Source of the DNA: Pyrenophora tritici-repentis
Lineage: Eukaryota > Ascomycota > Dothideomycetes > Pleosporales > Pleosporaceae
Direction: 5' to 3'
Length of the DNA stretch: 64,000 nt
Assembly: GCF_003171515.1 (NCBI RefSeq)
Contig: NC_089396.1
Coordinates: 558,001-622,000 of the forward strand
Shown here: positions 11,487-23,660 of the stretch, in pieces
How positions within the stretch are numbered: position 1 is the first letter of the stretch
Layout of the letters: each line of letters begins with the position of its first letter
The notes under the pieces: model-generated
Databases searched by the model: none
What the model was told of the DNA's origin: nothing
The model's input: only the letters and a program-made list of their open reading frames with translations
Translations under genes and position numbers: made by a program

Positions 11487-11757
11487 GACATTGATACCCC
11501 GGATTTTTATATGACGATTAATTCATTGCACTCCCCCGATTTGTCTACGTTTTCTTTGATGAGAGAGTGTTTTTTGGAAGAGGAGACGGAAAGAGAAATC
11601 TTGTATGCAGGCATCCGCCGCTAGGTCAGTGCTCTGTTTGCACTGAGACAAACACGTCTGTTGTCGCCCCCAACTTGTCTTGTCGACGCGTCTTTTTTCC
11701 TCTGTTTCATTCAATTTTTTCGAGCGACGATTCCTTTGACTCTGGAACGGAACAGAC

Positions 11758-12473
11758 ATGGACGTCGACACAATCGATCGCAGCCATTCTTCCCATTACC
11801 ATCACTCCCCTCGCTCTCGTCTCCCTCCTCCCTGCCGCCCACCCGACTCAAACTACCGCCGTGACCATGACCGTGGACGCGTGACGAAACCAACTTCCAC
11901 ATCAAGATCAACACGTCCAAATAATGACGCCCACCATCACTCACCCCCCACTGCGAATTGGTTCAAAGCAGACTCCAGCCCAACGACCCACCTCGACACC
12001 AATCTACCCAAGAACTTCCGCCAGCCACTCACGTGTTTCTTCTGGTGCCAATATAAGCGGTGTAGCAGGTCGTCTGCTGAATGTCCGTATGCTCATTATG
12101 ATACGGGGTTGTATGCTAAGGCGCCGTTTGGGTTGGAGAAGTGTACGCTTCCCCCGTCCGCCCTTACTCTCCCACCGCAAAATTCACGCCCGATTAACAA
12201 CCCGCAGCCCCAGCATCCGTTCCCACAGCAGAGGCCCACGCGTCAACCACCACGGAGATTGAACGAATGAGGCTGGAAGTTCAAGACAAGATAAGTGCGT
12301 TGGCGCAGCGTGAGAGGGATGTAGAGGATAGAGAAAAGGATGTAGAGGAGAGGGAGAGGCAGTTTGCGAGAAAGATGAGGGGGGTGGAGAAGGCGTTGGG
12401 GGTTAGGGAGAAGACTGTTAAGAGGAGAGAGGAGGCGCTTTGGAGGGGTGTTGTTGGGGATGTGGATACGTAG
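11758..12473 (+). CDS. CCCH-type zinc finger and coiled-coil protein
   Basis: Two exons (11758-12142 and 12208-12473) give 216 residues. The N-terminus is His/Arg/Pro-rich and disordered. One CCCH-like finger lies at about 92-113 (C-x8-C-x6-C-x3-H around CFFWCQYKRC and CPYAH). After a short linker, the C-terminal 70 residues form a highly charged coiled coil rich in RERDVEDREKDVEERERQ-type heptads. The intron is required to join finger and coil in frame. CCCH fingers usually bind RNA; the single atypical finger makes a specific function uncertain. Confidence 0.72.
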
Positions 12474-13115
12474 GTGAGTTGTTCTTACGGCTTTGACAGT
12501 GGGGGTTATCTGCGACATGTCGGATGTCTTAGTGTGGGTCAGATATGCGGGTGACGAATGTATCTTTGGCGGGTTATTTCTGCTGGTGGTTCTCGAGGAT
12601 AAAGGGGAGGCTTGGGGTTGTGGGGCTTGTCTAAGACATGGAGTCGCGAATTCCAAATTTACCTGCGAGTTTATGATGATCGGGCCATCACTACCATATA
12701 CACGTACTCTTTTTACTACCTATCTATCGTACGATTCCTTTTGGGTATAGTTATATGCAGTAGTCATGGCTATATCATCTCTGCTTTTGATTTGTTTGTT
12801 TCTTCTTATCAGCCCGTTACACTGATCTAGATCCTGACAACCTCAAAGAATGTGGCGCGCGCCAAACCCGGAAACCTCGCCACAGACATCTACCATAAAC
12901 ATCCGAAACAATGAATAACGGGTGCGGGGAGTCTGCGTTTTGCTCTGACTGCGGACGGGAGAGGCATAAGGGGCTAGATTGGTGGGGTGTATAAAGATGG
13001 TAGAGTGTGGACGAGGGTACAGGTGCGTTCCAACTTCTGTGCACTCTCTACTGGGGTGTTTGTAAAGCATCTGTGCACTTCACAATTTTGAAGTTTGAGG
13101 GAAAGAACAGACAAT
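12474..13115. other. Intergenic region, no gene seen
   Basis: About 640 bp between the CCCH gene and the peroxiredoxin gene. The short open frames on both strands lack family motifs. The distal part is the peroxiredoxin promoter. Nothing else is supported. Confidence 0.5.
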
Positions 13116-13842
13116 ATGAGCGCCCTAGGTCGTGTCCGCATCGGCCACAAAGCCCCAGATTTCCACTGCGAAGCCGTCGTCAACGGTGTCATATTAGGTA
13201 CCTCCTCCTTACCCCATTGTGCCTTCTAGCATGCACGGCTAACCTACTCATGCAGAGGTATCCCTAAGCACCTACATTCACTCTCCCTCCTCCTCCTCTG
13301 CTACCAGCCCCCCATCCGCCACCACTTCCTCTGACACCTCCCCTTGGCTCCTCATCCTCTTCATCCCCACCGCCTTCTCCTTCGTGTGCCCAACCGAAGT
13401 CCTCGCCTTCCAAACCTGCCTCTCAGAATTCCAATCCCGCAACTGCAACCTCGTCTTCATATCCGTCGACACCAAGCACTCTTTGTGGCACTGGCAAAAC
13501 GTGCCGCGCCAGTACGGCGGTTTGGGCAAAGTAGACATCCCCCTGCTCAGAGACGCAAACCACCGCATCGCCCGTGACTACGGTGTCCTCGTCGAAGAAG
13601 AAGGCGTCACCCTCCGCTGCGCATTTCTAGTCGACGGTGGCGGTGTTGTCCAACAAATCACCCTAAACAACCTCACCGTAGGCCGAAGCGTGTTGGAAGC
13701 CCTTCGTCTGCTGGAAGCTTTTCAAGCCGTGGCGAAACATGGGGTTCTGTGTCCTGTGGATTGGAAACCCAATGATCATGCGATGGAGACGATAAGCACG
13801 ATTTCTGGGACCTTGACGGAGAGTTATGAGGAGAGGTTGTAG
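13116..13842 (+). CDS. Typical 2-Cys peroxiredoxin (AhpC/TSA) with unusual Ser-rich loop; stop followed by long open extension
   Basis: Two exons (13116-13197 and 13256-13842) give 222 residues. The peroxidatic Cys lies in SFVCPTEV and the resolving Cys in HGVLCPVDWKPN, so this is a 2-Cys enzyme reducing H2O2 and organic peroxides with thioredoxin. A Ser/Thr-rich insert of about 20 residues sits early in the fold, just before PWLLILFIPTAF. The TAG at 13840-13842 is followed in the same frame by 290 open codons (13843-14715). The product as read to the TAG is complete by family length, but the downstream frame suggests a longer ancestral or readthrough form (see next entry). Confidence 0.85.
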
Positions 13843-14715
13843 AATTTGCAGAGGAAGTTTGGGGTGCAGGTTACGGATTTGGATGAGGTTTATAAGGGGA
13901 AAGGGGGAGACAGTGTGGGGGCTTCGAAAGGGGTTGATAAGGTGATCGAGGAAGAGGATGAAGATGGCAGTGGAAAGGGTAGTCCAAAAGCTACGACTGA
14001 AGAGACGACAAGTCAGCAACCCAAACCCACTGACTCCATCACCCAGCAAGACAACCACCAAAACCTACCATCTATTACCTCCCTGCCAACTATAGAATCC
14101 TTCCACACTCATCCATCCCATTCAGCTCCTACCAGCATCCCCTCAACCCCAGCACCCACCTCATGCCACCCTCACTTCTCATCCACCGCCGCCTCTTCTT
14201 CAAGTATCCCCCACCTCGACCAAACCTACATAACAACCCTCTTCTCCCCCAGCTCCAATCCCAACAGCCCAGGGACAGGAGGATCCAACACACCAAGCCA
14301 CGGAAAGGGGAACCAGGGGATAAAACACAACACGTACTCCAGTCGACGCGGTAGTCACGTCGTGCTTGATTTTGCGGAGATAATTACACCACCACCGGTT
14401 CCTGCACCCCAACCCCCTACTCAGTTACTGTCACCTCCGCCTCGTTCCTCACACACACCCATATCCCGCCCCCAAACCGCACTCCGAGCACAAAGCTACC
14501 ACGGCTCTGGCTCTGGCTCTGGCACACCATCCACCTACACCACGAGCAAATCCTCGGGTAGTACAACAACAGCTTCTTCGCCAAGTGCGACGACGCCGGG
14601 ACAGACGAGGCTGCAGGCTACGTTTGAGGCGATTAGGAAGATGGGGGTTGGATTGGGGAGCCCGCTGTGGAAAGATGGGAAGGAGTACGGGTATTTTGAT
14701 GGGATTGAGGGGTAG
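13843..14715 (+). pseudogene. In-frame 3' extension of the peroxiredoxin gene beyond a TAG
   Basis: This open frame continues the peroxiredoxin frame directly after the TAG. It begins with a helix-like NLQRKFGVQVTDLDEVYKG, has a long Pro/Ser/Thr-rich middle, and ends with a compact, structured-looking LQATFEAIRKMGVGLGSPLW segment before a stop at 14713-14715. It has no good ATG of its own near the start. It could be the C-terminal half of a longer peroxiredoxin cut off by a nonsense mutation or base error, or reached by stop-codon readthrough. I cannot tell which. Confidence 0.5.
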
Positions 14716-15106
14716 GCGCTTGGATAATGGGGATGGAATGGGGAAGAGGAAGTGGGGGAAGGGCATGTTCATCAATGGTTGTTATTAGTTTGCTATTATA
14801 CAGTAATGCAGTCATTATACAGTAATGCAGTCATTATACAGTTTCGCTCTGTTGAGGTGCCTTTTCTCGAAGTGGAGCGACATCTTTGGTTACTCTGTGG
14901 TGCGCTCCTGATCTTGGTGTAGGTATCTTGCCGCGGATCTTGTTGCTCGGGTAGGCGAAGCTGGACTTGGACGGCGGAAACTCTTATTTCTGTGTATGAG
15001 TGCCGTTGATATGCCTGCGCTTTGGACTTCGAGCCTCGGATATATGCTGTCTTTCCTTCTTAGATGCGATCTGAATCTTTCCTTCATCTTCCCTCCCCCA
15101 ATCCTC
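14716..15106. other. Convergent intergenic region
   Basis: Holds the 3' ends of the peroxiredoxin and Pth11-like genes plus a short tandem repeat (14795-14841). No gene is seen. Confidence 0.5.
14795..14841. repeat. 19-bp tandem repeat, 2.5 copies
   Basis: The unit attatacagtaatgcagtc is present twice without mismatch (14795-14813, 14814-14832), followed by a partial third copy. It lies about 80 bp after the stop of the peroxiredoxin extension. Confidence 0.95.
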
Positions 15107-16362
15107 TCATGAGAAAACAAACGTCTCCATAACCTCTGTCCTCTCCGTACTCTCCATCTTGGTCGTTTCTTTCAATACAATCCCCTGCTCCAAATCATCC
15201 ATAGACCTCGCATCCGCCTCTTTAACAATCGCCTCCTGGCTCCCCTTACTCGCACTCGCACTGACCACACTCCAATCCAACTCCGACACGCCCCTCGACC
15301 CAGCCCCATACCGATCCCCCATCATCCTGAAATAATGGCAGCAAAACACCTTGAGTGCCGGCGCACTCGCACAAATCATACCAAGATGCACCTCGACAAC
15401 CGTGAGGACCCAAACCGGCCAACTCAACCACGTACTATCATACAAGTCATCATTGAATGTCCTCCAGATGAAAAACGACCGTGTGCACGCGACCGCACAA
15501 ACCACATATCCAAGGGCGAAAATCATGCCAAGCGCGATTTTTTGGCGTCGTGCGATTTTCAAATCCCAAAACAGGAGCGTGGGTAGGAATGCTGTGACGC
15601 CATCTTGCACTGCGCTGATGACACTGCCCGAGAGAATGTATGCGCCCTCGTCAATCCAGCACGTATACTCGTACTTCTCGATCTGCTTCACCACGTCGAA
15701 TTGCAGCCAAAACGCGGCGGTGGGCGCACAAGCCGTCAGCAGCACGACGGAGAATGAGACCATAAAGATGATGATTGCGACGATGTTGATCCAGGTGGCG
15801 AGGCGGAAGGAGCGTGTTATGCAGCGATTGTCGAGGCGGCGGTAGAAGAGGAGGATGGAGGTTTTAATGAGGCCGCCGGAAATGAAGTAGAGGAGGTAGA
15901 TTATAAAGGTGATTTTGCGTTCAGGGACGTAGTAAGAGGAGGGTACGTCCCAGATGTGGCGGTTGAGGTGGAGGTGTTCTGTTCCTGGGGGTGAGTTAGT
16001 AGGGTGTAAGAGGAGGGGAGCGGGTCATGTACCTAGACATACACATATTGTTAATGCTATTGTGGGAAACTAGTGGTTTCGTTAGTACTACTCTCTCCGC
16101 ACATATGAAGCTAGGTTTGACTACTCACCAGCGCAACAATAATAATCCAGTCATCAGCTCCAACATTCCTTTGTATGAAAACCCTTGCCCATATCCTCGC
16201 AGTAACCACTACCAACACGATCGTTCCGAGCATTATAGATATAATGAGCGCGGTTTTCGATCGTGTAACAGGGTCTTCGTAATTAGCTGCCGGCCAGGCT
16301 AGGACAATGGACACTGGCGGAAGCAAGCTGCTTGTGCCATGACCGTTGACACTCTCTGCCAT
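15107..16362 (-). CDS. Pth11-like fungal rhodopsin-domain membrane protein
   Basis: Three exons (16362-16129, 16069-16033, 15984-15107) give 382 residues. Several hydrophobic helices are visible, and the order of features fits the fungal rhodopsin/Pth11-like family: an N-terminal helix followed by ARIWARVFIQRNVGADDW, then YLLYFISGGLIKTSILLFYRR, a Cys-containing loop with YTCWIDEGAYILSG, and a soluble acidic tail. No CFEM domain precedes it. Family members are candidate GPCRs for surface or nutrient sensing; the ligand is unknown. The 37-nt middle exon is needed to keep the frame through FPTIALTICVCLG. Confidence 0.8.
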
Positions 16363-18991
16363 GATTGCGTATGTTGTGTGTCGAGGTAAAACTTCCAGTA
16401 GACAACCACCGTATTAACGACCGTGCGGCGTTATTCGCAGTGACAACGATGATATCCTCCAAGGTCCGGTAGGTGTTGATGGATCACCGTAGATGTAAAA
16501 TCGCCATATAAATTCCTTAAAATCACCTCCACAAGAAAAAATCGCTACCAAGCGTCAAAATCTTGTAAAAACCGGATGACTACAGAGAAAAGACTGGAAA
16601 CCAAGGAATGAATGAGGAGGATACTATACCTATCATTAAACCACCACCCCTCGGTAGCCACAGCCACACAAACCCTATCCTAGATCCCCTAGACATCAGC
16701 AAGGAAGAGCAGCCCAAGGCTATCGTATCCTCGTCCTGCCCAAACCCCCCTCGCTATACCTCGGTTTAACCGAATCTAGACCTCCTTTCCCCATAGAGTT
16801 TCCCTCACTGCCCTTCAAACCTAGCCTCCCCACTAACGTTGACACAGCTGAAAGGCTGGCGGGGAGCGGGCGGAGAAGGCCGCAAGCCCGCAAGCTTCAA
16901 ACTCAGCCCAACCCGATCTAAACAAAGCTACCCTAACTAAACGCGTCAACGTCAAATCCAGATGCGGCTACCTGGCCCAGTTAATATTCCCTTTCACCCC
17001 CAAATACCCAAATGTAGGCCCCGTGATGACCTACCTGTCCGGCTACTTACCCACCTAGTCAGTCCTGTTCCTGATCCCCGGTGTCCTACCGGAACCGATA
17101 GATCTGACACCTCGTCACCCTCACTGCTAACCTAACCTTTCCACCAACTCACCCACCACCACTCAGACCCAATCGCGCCATCGGTCGAGAACGGGCGGAA
17201 TAGAGTTTGCTTACTTTTTGTGGATGACGTTCATGCATGCGGTGGTTAAACGGGGTATGCGTGTCACGTGGAAGGGGTCGAAAGTGACGGTTATGCTTGC
17301 TTTTTGCGGTTTCTGCTGCATGCATCTCCGTTTTCTTCCTTTGAGATCATCGGTGCAGGGTCTAGAGTCTAGACAGTGTGAGAAATCTCAGGATAGATGG
17401 AGGGGCGGTCTGTAGAGTCGATTTCTACAAGGTATGGATGTATGGGGAAGACTTACCTGGGTGAGGCTTTGATGGGGTTGTTTGGAGATGGATACCCAAA
17501 CTGTCTGAAACCCAAGGCCACCCACCTCCCCTCTTTCCCGTGTTCCCCCCGTCGTTCCCAGTCGTTCACCCACTGTCTCCAGACCACACGGTCGCTCCTC
17601 CCTCCCATGTCAAAGTCGACCGGGCAAGTCGGAACATGACGCTATCGTTCCTGCCAACTACCTAGGTAACCACCTCACTAGCAGAGCAGTAGCGGCCTAG
17701 TCTAGCTTCCCCTCTCCCCCTCCCGACCGGAGATGTTTCCTCCCTTCCTGAACTACGCACGCTCTTATCTTCTACTTGGGCATCCTCGCTACCTTCTCAG
17801 CCTAAGATCTTTAAGGTTCTGCGCCATATCTGCGCCGTTTATATCCTGGGCTTTTGGACTGTTGGGTGGAAAGACAGACATGCAACATGTGCCCCATCGC
17901 TGCGCCCGTGATACTGTTGTTATGCACGTGGTGATGCTTTAGGTACCGGTCGATCATCAACGTGGGAGTAGGGTAGCGGGTCGGATGGAATCTGTCATCT
18001 GTTCTGTTTCACGATGTATGATGTGATCCGGATTGTGCAGTCATGCAGGTCGTGCATCTCCGGATTTAGCTGCTGTAGTGTTGTTGGTAGAATGGTGAAG
18101 TTATATCGGTAGACTGGCTGGGTTAGTGACGGAAGGCATACGATAGCATCGTGACAGGGTGTAAGTCAGGGGCAAGTGTGATATGCTGAGACTAAGACCG
18201 AGGATGGTGAGAAACGGACGGGTTTGGTTCCTGGTGTTGTGGATGGGGGACTAGACGTTTAGATCGGCATTTCGGCCGCCTGCCCGGAAGGTACAGACTC
18301 CGTAGCATTGACAATACTAGCCACTAACGGCGCAACAATTGTCAATAGAAGGAAATGATGATGACGACTCTAGCCTCAGGTCAGAACAAACAACCCACAA
18401 CAACACACGAGAATGTAAGACAAAACACGTGAATCCTATCTATCCAGATGAGGATGATTGTATATATCTACCACTACTCTACTAGTACAAATACAGAACA
18501 ACACTCCCTTCTCCCATTTTCCCATCCATACACCCGCAACAAACGAAAAAATAATACGCGACTGCCTGACTGCCCACAAACCGTGATACGAAGAACAGAA
18601 AAAAACAGGGTTGAACTGGTCGGCCAGAGGAGCCAGACTCAGCCCAGGCCCAGACCCAAGCCCAGCGTGACATGAACCCAGTGAGCGCCGGCCCGTCCCT
18701 AATGCACCTTTAAAACGCCCGAGCTAAACCACAAAAGGAAGTGATGTCCAGACAAGCAAAAAGCAAACAGCAGAGACAGCAAACGAGAACGAGAACGAGA
18801 AAAAGAAAGACGCCATCGCCATGCAGGTTACTTGCGTAAGGAAAGTAACAAAGTTTTTCGCTCTTTCGAGTTTAAGTTAGCTGGTTCGCTCCTCCAGCTT
18901 TTATACGACGACGGCAGCAGTGCAGCAGGGATGTCCTTCAAACACCCCCCAGGTATCTCCGAGCCCAGCTCCGCATCCGCTCATTCGCCTT
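16363..18991. other. 2.6-kb region without a convincing gene
   Basis: Open frames here are short, lack family motifs and have no consistent splice partners. The right end (from about 18700) would be the 3' UTR of the Lam-family gene, and the left end the promoter of the Pth11-like gene. The middle (16600-17200) has many short CT-rich stretches. It may hold a non-coding RNA or an old decayed element, but I see no terminal repeats. Confidence 0.5.
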
Positions 18992-21900
18992 TCACAGCCC
19001 CCACGTCTGCTCTTCTTTCAGGCTCCTCGTGCGCGACTGCTGAGAACCCCGTTTACGATTCACAGCCTCCTTCAACGCCTGGAGTCGCTCTTCGGTGATA
19101 CGAATCGCCTCGTCCATTTCGCGTTCCTTCATGTTTTCAGGTGCGATGGAGGCCTGCTGCGAGGTGCTAGTTTCGGATTGACGAGCTGCTGCAACAGAAG
19201 AGTGAACTCTGGCTAAGGCGACTCGCTCTTCAAGCCAGCTCCATAGTTCCGACTCTTCGTGACGCCAGAGCTCGTCGTATGCAACGTGTCGTTGGGCCGT
19301 GGACCAGTGGTTTGGACCGGATACTGTTGTTGTGCCGCGGAAGAACCAAGTGTACATCAACAGCGCTCCCAGGCAGAAGATGATGATTTGGGGTGTGATG
19401 AGGGATCCTACAATGTCGCCGATTGGACCCAATAGACTGTGTAGAGGCTCCAATGGGCCCCAGTCGCTTCCTTTGGCTTGGCTGGCGGGAGTGGGAGCGG
19501 CAATGGGCGTGTTGGCTTCCTCCAGGAGATTGTTCTTGGAGCGTTTCTTGCCTTTTCCGCCCTTCCCTGGCATCTTAGCTGTGGGTCTAGCGGCGCTCAC
19601 TGCAGTGCGGAGAGCGGCCGTGAGGGATGTGGCGTATGACATTTGGCCGTCGTTTGCACCTTTCTCGATAGGTCCTATAGAAGTCAGCATAGTACTTTAG
19701 AAGAACAGTGCAAAACATACCCTTCAGCCAACTCTTGCCACTCCACTCGACTGTAAAGGTCATGATCAAGCGCGTGCTATTTCCTGGACCCCACATCAAG
19801 CAATACCTTGTCTTTGTAAGGAATATGCTTCCGTTGGGTACATCCGGAGTGGCAGTGCTGCATTGTACACTTATAGCCTTCTCCAAATCATACTGCTCCA
19901 GGTTCATGTTAATATTACACTTGGTCTGGCGCGGTCCGACGGGCGCATTCAACGGCTTGATGTAGGAATAGGAATATGCCTTGTTGTCTTCGCCCAGGCC
20001 TTTCTTGTCATCTTCCATTTGCAAGTCCTGAGACTTTTGATCGTCCACCAAGAACTTGCGCATGAATACCCCAGAAGCGGGCCCAAACATCAGGCTATAC
20101 ACCTTGCCCAGGGGAGCCGGAATAGTGGTATCGATGAGCAGTTTATCGTAATGCTGGTCATTGTCACCACACTCGGTCGGTCCGTGTGCAGTTCCACCGG
20201 GGAAGTCTTGCGCAGCAGAAGCGGCACCGTTTGTTGCAGCCTTGGCAGCTTCGATCGTGTCACCACCTCCAATAGCCTGTGCGACTGCACCGCTGACCTT
20301 GCGCGTAGTCTCGACGGCCACAGAGCCTGCTTCGCTGCCAGCCATACTGCCCTCGCCGGCTTCAGTGAAGCTGCCCGCTTCATCATCATCTTCCGCATCC
20401 TCGTCGTAAACTTCATCGTCTGAATCCTGCAGCGAACCGTCGTCACTGCCGACAGACTCTGCCTTTTCAGTCTTGTCGCCCGTACCACCGGCACCGTCAA
20501 GCGTGACACCATTGAGAGATGACTTTAGGTTTGGATGAGATATCTTCCATATGCCAATAATCAAGTCATATGTCGAGTCTCGCGATAGGAATGAAGCAAA
20601 TACGTTGCGGGCGTGTAATGTCTGGATGACAATGGCGTTGGGAAAAAGCACAGCGGTCGACTTCTTCTCCACAGACACAACCTCATCAAAGCTTATGACC
20701 AAGTTGGTGACCCAGCCAAGAATGTTACTGGAGAAGCAGAGATGGCCTTCGGAGACATATAAACGCCCATGTAGCAGAATCTCCTTCTGGAGGGCTGCGC
20801 TATAGTCCTCGATCAGATAGTCGTCTTCGGGCACGCTCTTGAATAGGTTGTGAAAGTCCTTGTTCCGTTTCGGCGGTGCAACAGCAAAACCTGTGCCGTT
20901 CAGACGAGCGCTATTCAAAGCCGTACTGGGTGCAAGTGTGGATGTGCTTGCGCTTATGACATTGCTCAGTGTATTGCCGGTAGCGGCGGAGCTGCCCCTA
21001 TGCCGTCTCGCTCTGCCACCGCTTATACGACTGCGGATGCTTCCCTGGCGCCCTATCGATGCTGGTGAATCGGTAATCTCCGGCTGCCGTGGCGGAGAAC
21101 CAGCGCCCGGGGCGGATTGTGCAGACACTGCAGTCAACGACCGCGGGCGTTCACCCGCAATTGACGGTGGTTTCTCTCCTGCGTACGCAGCCGATACAGC
21201 CTGGGCGGCAGCATTGTGCTCCACCTTGGCTGACGCCTCGTCCGCCTTCATGGCAATGTTTGCTGCAGAATCCATAGGAACGACTTCGTTGCTTTCGGCA
21301 AGTCCAAGCTGAGCCAAACTCAAGTTTCCAGATCCAAGTGTTTCAATAGCCGGTCTTCGCGTCTCCGTGTCGGTTGCGGTAGTGTCTGCGTTTACAGGCC
21401 CAATAACTTCCTCGCCACCGTCTGCCTCAATCTCCTCCTTTTGTGGCTGCTGGCTTGGCTTGTTCTTGTTGTTCCCGTTGATTGCAATTGTATCACTCAA
21501 GTTGTTAGCAGCGTTTTGCGCAGCCGAGAATATGGAAGCAAAAAATCCGCCAGGACCGGGCGATGACTGAGCGGCGACAGCAGTCCCTCCAGGGGTCTTT
21601 GCTTCTTCGATGTGGGGAGTGAGTGGTGGTATAGACGATTGCGAAAGCTTGCTTGGTGGGTTTGTCGCTGATCGCACGCGTCTATGCGATATCATGTTCC
21701 CCGAGGGAGACACGACTACGTTGGGATTCGAGTTGGTCGGCGTGTGCTTTACGCTGTTGGTGGAGGCGGTCGATTCGGTAGGAGAAGGGTCGCTTCCATC
21801 GATTGGTGTCGGGGGTGTGATGAAGGTTGTGGGTGCATCAGACGGATTGAGGTTCGCGGTGTTCAGCTGAGTGTTGAACTGGGTGTTGATGCGCTTCGGC

Positions 21901-23111
21901 TGCGTGGCTCTGAGCAACGGACTTCCCTGTGTATCGTCTCCTATCTGAATGCGTGGCGGTGAGGCCTGGAGGGGTTCGTCTACACCCTTTGTCTCACGCC
22001 TCTTTCCTCCGAACAGCGAGCCAAGACCACCGCTGGTGCTTGGCCTTGTGATTTCACCGTCGTTGCCTTTTGGGGCAATAGGGGTGGTTGACCTTCGACT
22101 CGGCGCAAAAGCTTCCTTGAGCTTCCCAACCGGAGACACTCCGCGTTTGTTCGTGGGGGCGTCGGGGGTGTTGGCGCGGCGAACGGGCAGATCCTCGGTG
22201 GAGGCTAGGGGGTCTACGAGCGCGACATGATCGGCGTCTGTGGATTCTAGAGTTTCGGAGGCTATAAGCGGCGAGGAAAGGGTCAATAGACCGGCGTGGG
22301 ATTGATGTGGTGATATGCCAGGGCGCTTGAGAGGTGGTGGGCTGCAGTCGGTTAGTCGGAATCGTCGACCCGAAGTCTGCGTATACGGAGGAATAGGCGA
22401 ACCAGTCGGCGGGAATAAGCAGAACGAAGACAGTAGCGAATGGAAATAGTGAGAATGGTGAGAATGCAAAGGTGCGCGTAGTGTTTGAGACGGAGACGAT
22501 GACAGACAGTCTCAGTGGGGAAGCTGTGGCCAGAACAATGCATGCTTGTTCACAGTGGAGTCGACGCTGTCGGCGCCAGTGCCGTGAGGTAATCAGTGCC
22601 GTGAGGTAATCCTTGCCCAACAGGTCGCACCTTGAAGTGACACGCTGGCTGAAACAAGAACAGAAGGAAAAGCTGCCACTCACGATTCTGCATCAGAGTC
22701 TTCCGTCAGAAGACTGCTTGCAACGCTCTTTGCCAGACCCAGGGAATCGTCGCTCTGGTACATTTGGCCTACGCTTGGCCGCTTGAGCTCGGGAACAGGG
22801 GGAACAGAGTCGGCCGCGTCTGGATGTGAGAGGTCGTCCTGGCTGCCAGAGGCTCTGCGCTTCTTTCGTCCTTTGAATAGCTTCGACATGCGCCGGCGGT
22901 GCGAGGACGAGGCGTCGCTGCGGGCATCCGAGTTCTTGCGGCTCTTGAGGAAGTCCATGGCCCCGTCTCTGTTCATGTCGTCGCCGCCATCGCTGCTTGC
23001 AATTGACACTGTTGACGAATTTGGACCCTTTCCGTTTGCTGAGGGTGCAGCCAGCGTGTTGCTGTCCCTGAAGTCCCTCTGGGAACCAATGCTTTCATCC
23101 TGCTCCGCCAT
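18992..23111 (-). CDS. GRAM-VASt lipid-transfer protein of membrane contact sites (Lam/Ysp2 family)
   Basis: Three exons (23111-22684, 22341-19721, 19674-18992) give 1243 residues. The N-terminal 600 residues are disordered and Ser/Pro-rich. A GRAM domain follows at about 637-745 (HGRLYVSEGHLCFSSNILGW), then an acidic linker, a VASt (START-like sterol-binding) domain from about 873 to 1015, one transmembrane helix near 1100 (LITPQIIIFCLGALLMYTWF) and a C-terminal coiled coil. This is the order of yeast Lam proteins, ER-anchored sterol carriers at plasma-membrane contacts. Only one VASt domain is present. The first intron (22683-22342) is 342 nt, very long for this window, and contains a perfect 17-bp tandem duplication. 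Confidence 0.88.
22578..22611. repeat. 17-bp perfect tandem duplication inside an intron
   Basis: The unit agtgccgtgaggtaatc occurs twice head to tail (22578-22594, 22595-22611) within the 342-nt first intron of the Lam-family gene. Confidence 0.95.
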
Positions 23112-23660
23112 GGCTAGCCTAGTATATGTTGTGGCGCAAAGCGCAGTCGCACCGTGAGACGTGAAAAGATTCCAATTGCTCAAGGGCGCATATCCATGTG
23201 GCGATGCTCGAGGGTCGTGTTATGGTAGTGTTTATGGTCGTGTTTGTGGTCGTGTTTGCTAGGATGATACGTCGGTTACGTAGATGTAGGAGTCGTAGCT
23301 ATGGATGGCGATAGTGGCGGAGGCTACATGTACCCCAGGGTTGTCGCTGCCACTGAGCTCATGATAGTCAGGAGACTGCAAGACAATGGTCCGGAAGGTT
23401 TCCGAGCGTCGTAGGCTGTAAGAACACAGTCAGCGCAAGCTGGGAAGCTGAAACTTGGTGCCTGTTGCTCGTGTCCGCGTATTCCAACGTCCCCCAGTAG
23501 CGGGCGGGCCATCCACCCGGTGATCTACTCCACACGGTTGCATGGGTCGCTTGATCCCTGCCGTCATCACCCATGGGCCTTTCATGAGCGAGCATGACTC
23601 CTGCTGTGATACTAGAAGCACCGAACATGTTTCCCTCTTACCTTCACCTCCACCACCATC
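23112..23660. promoter_or_regulatory. Divergent promoter region (Lam-family gene and MIT-like gene)
   Basis: About 550 bp between two divergent start codons. A degenerate run of three copies of a tggtcgtgttt-like 12-mer lies at about 23222-23259. No named regulatory site is recognised. Confidence 0.45.

Noticed and set aside
15351..15845. 164-codon plus-strand frame
   Set aside because: Shadow of the membrane-protein exon on the other strand.
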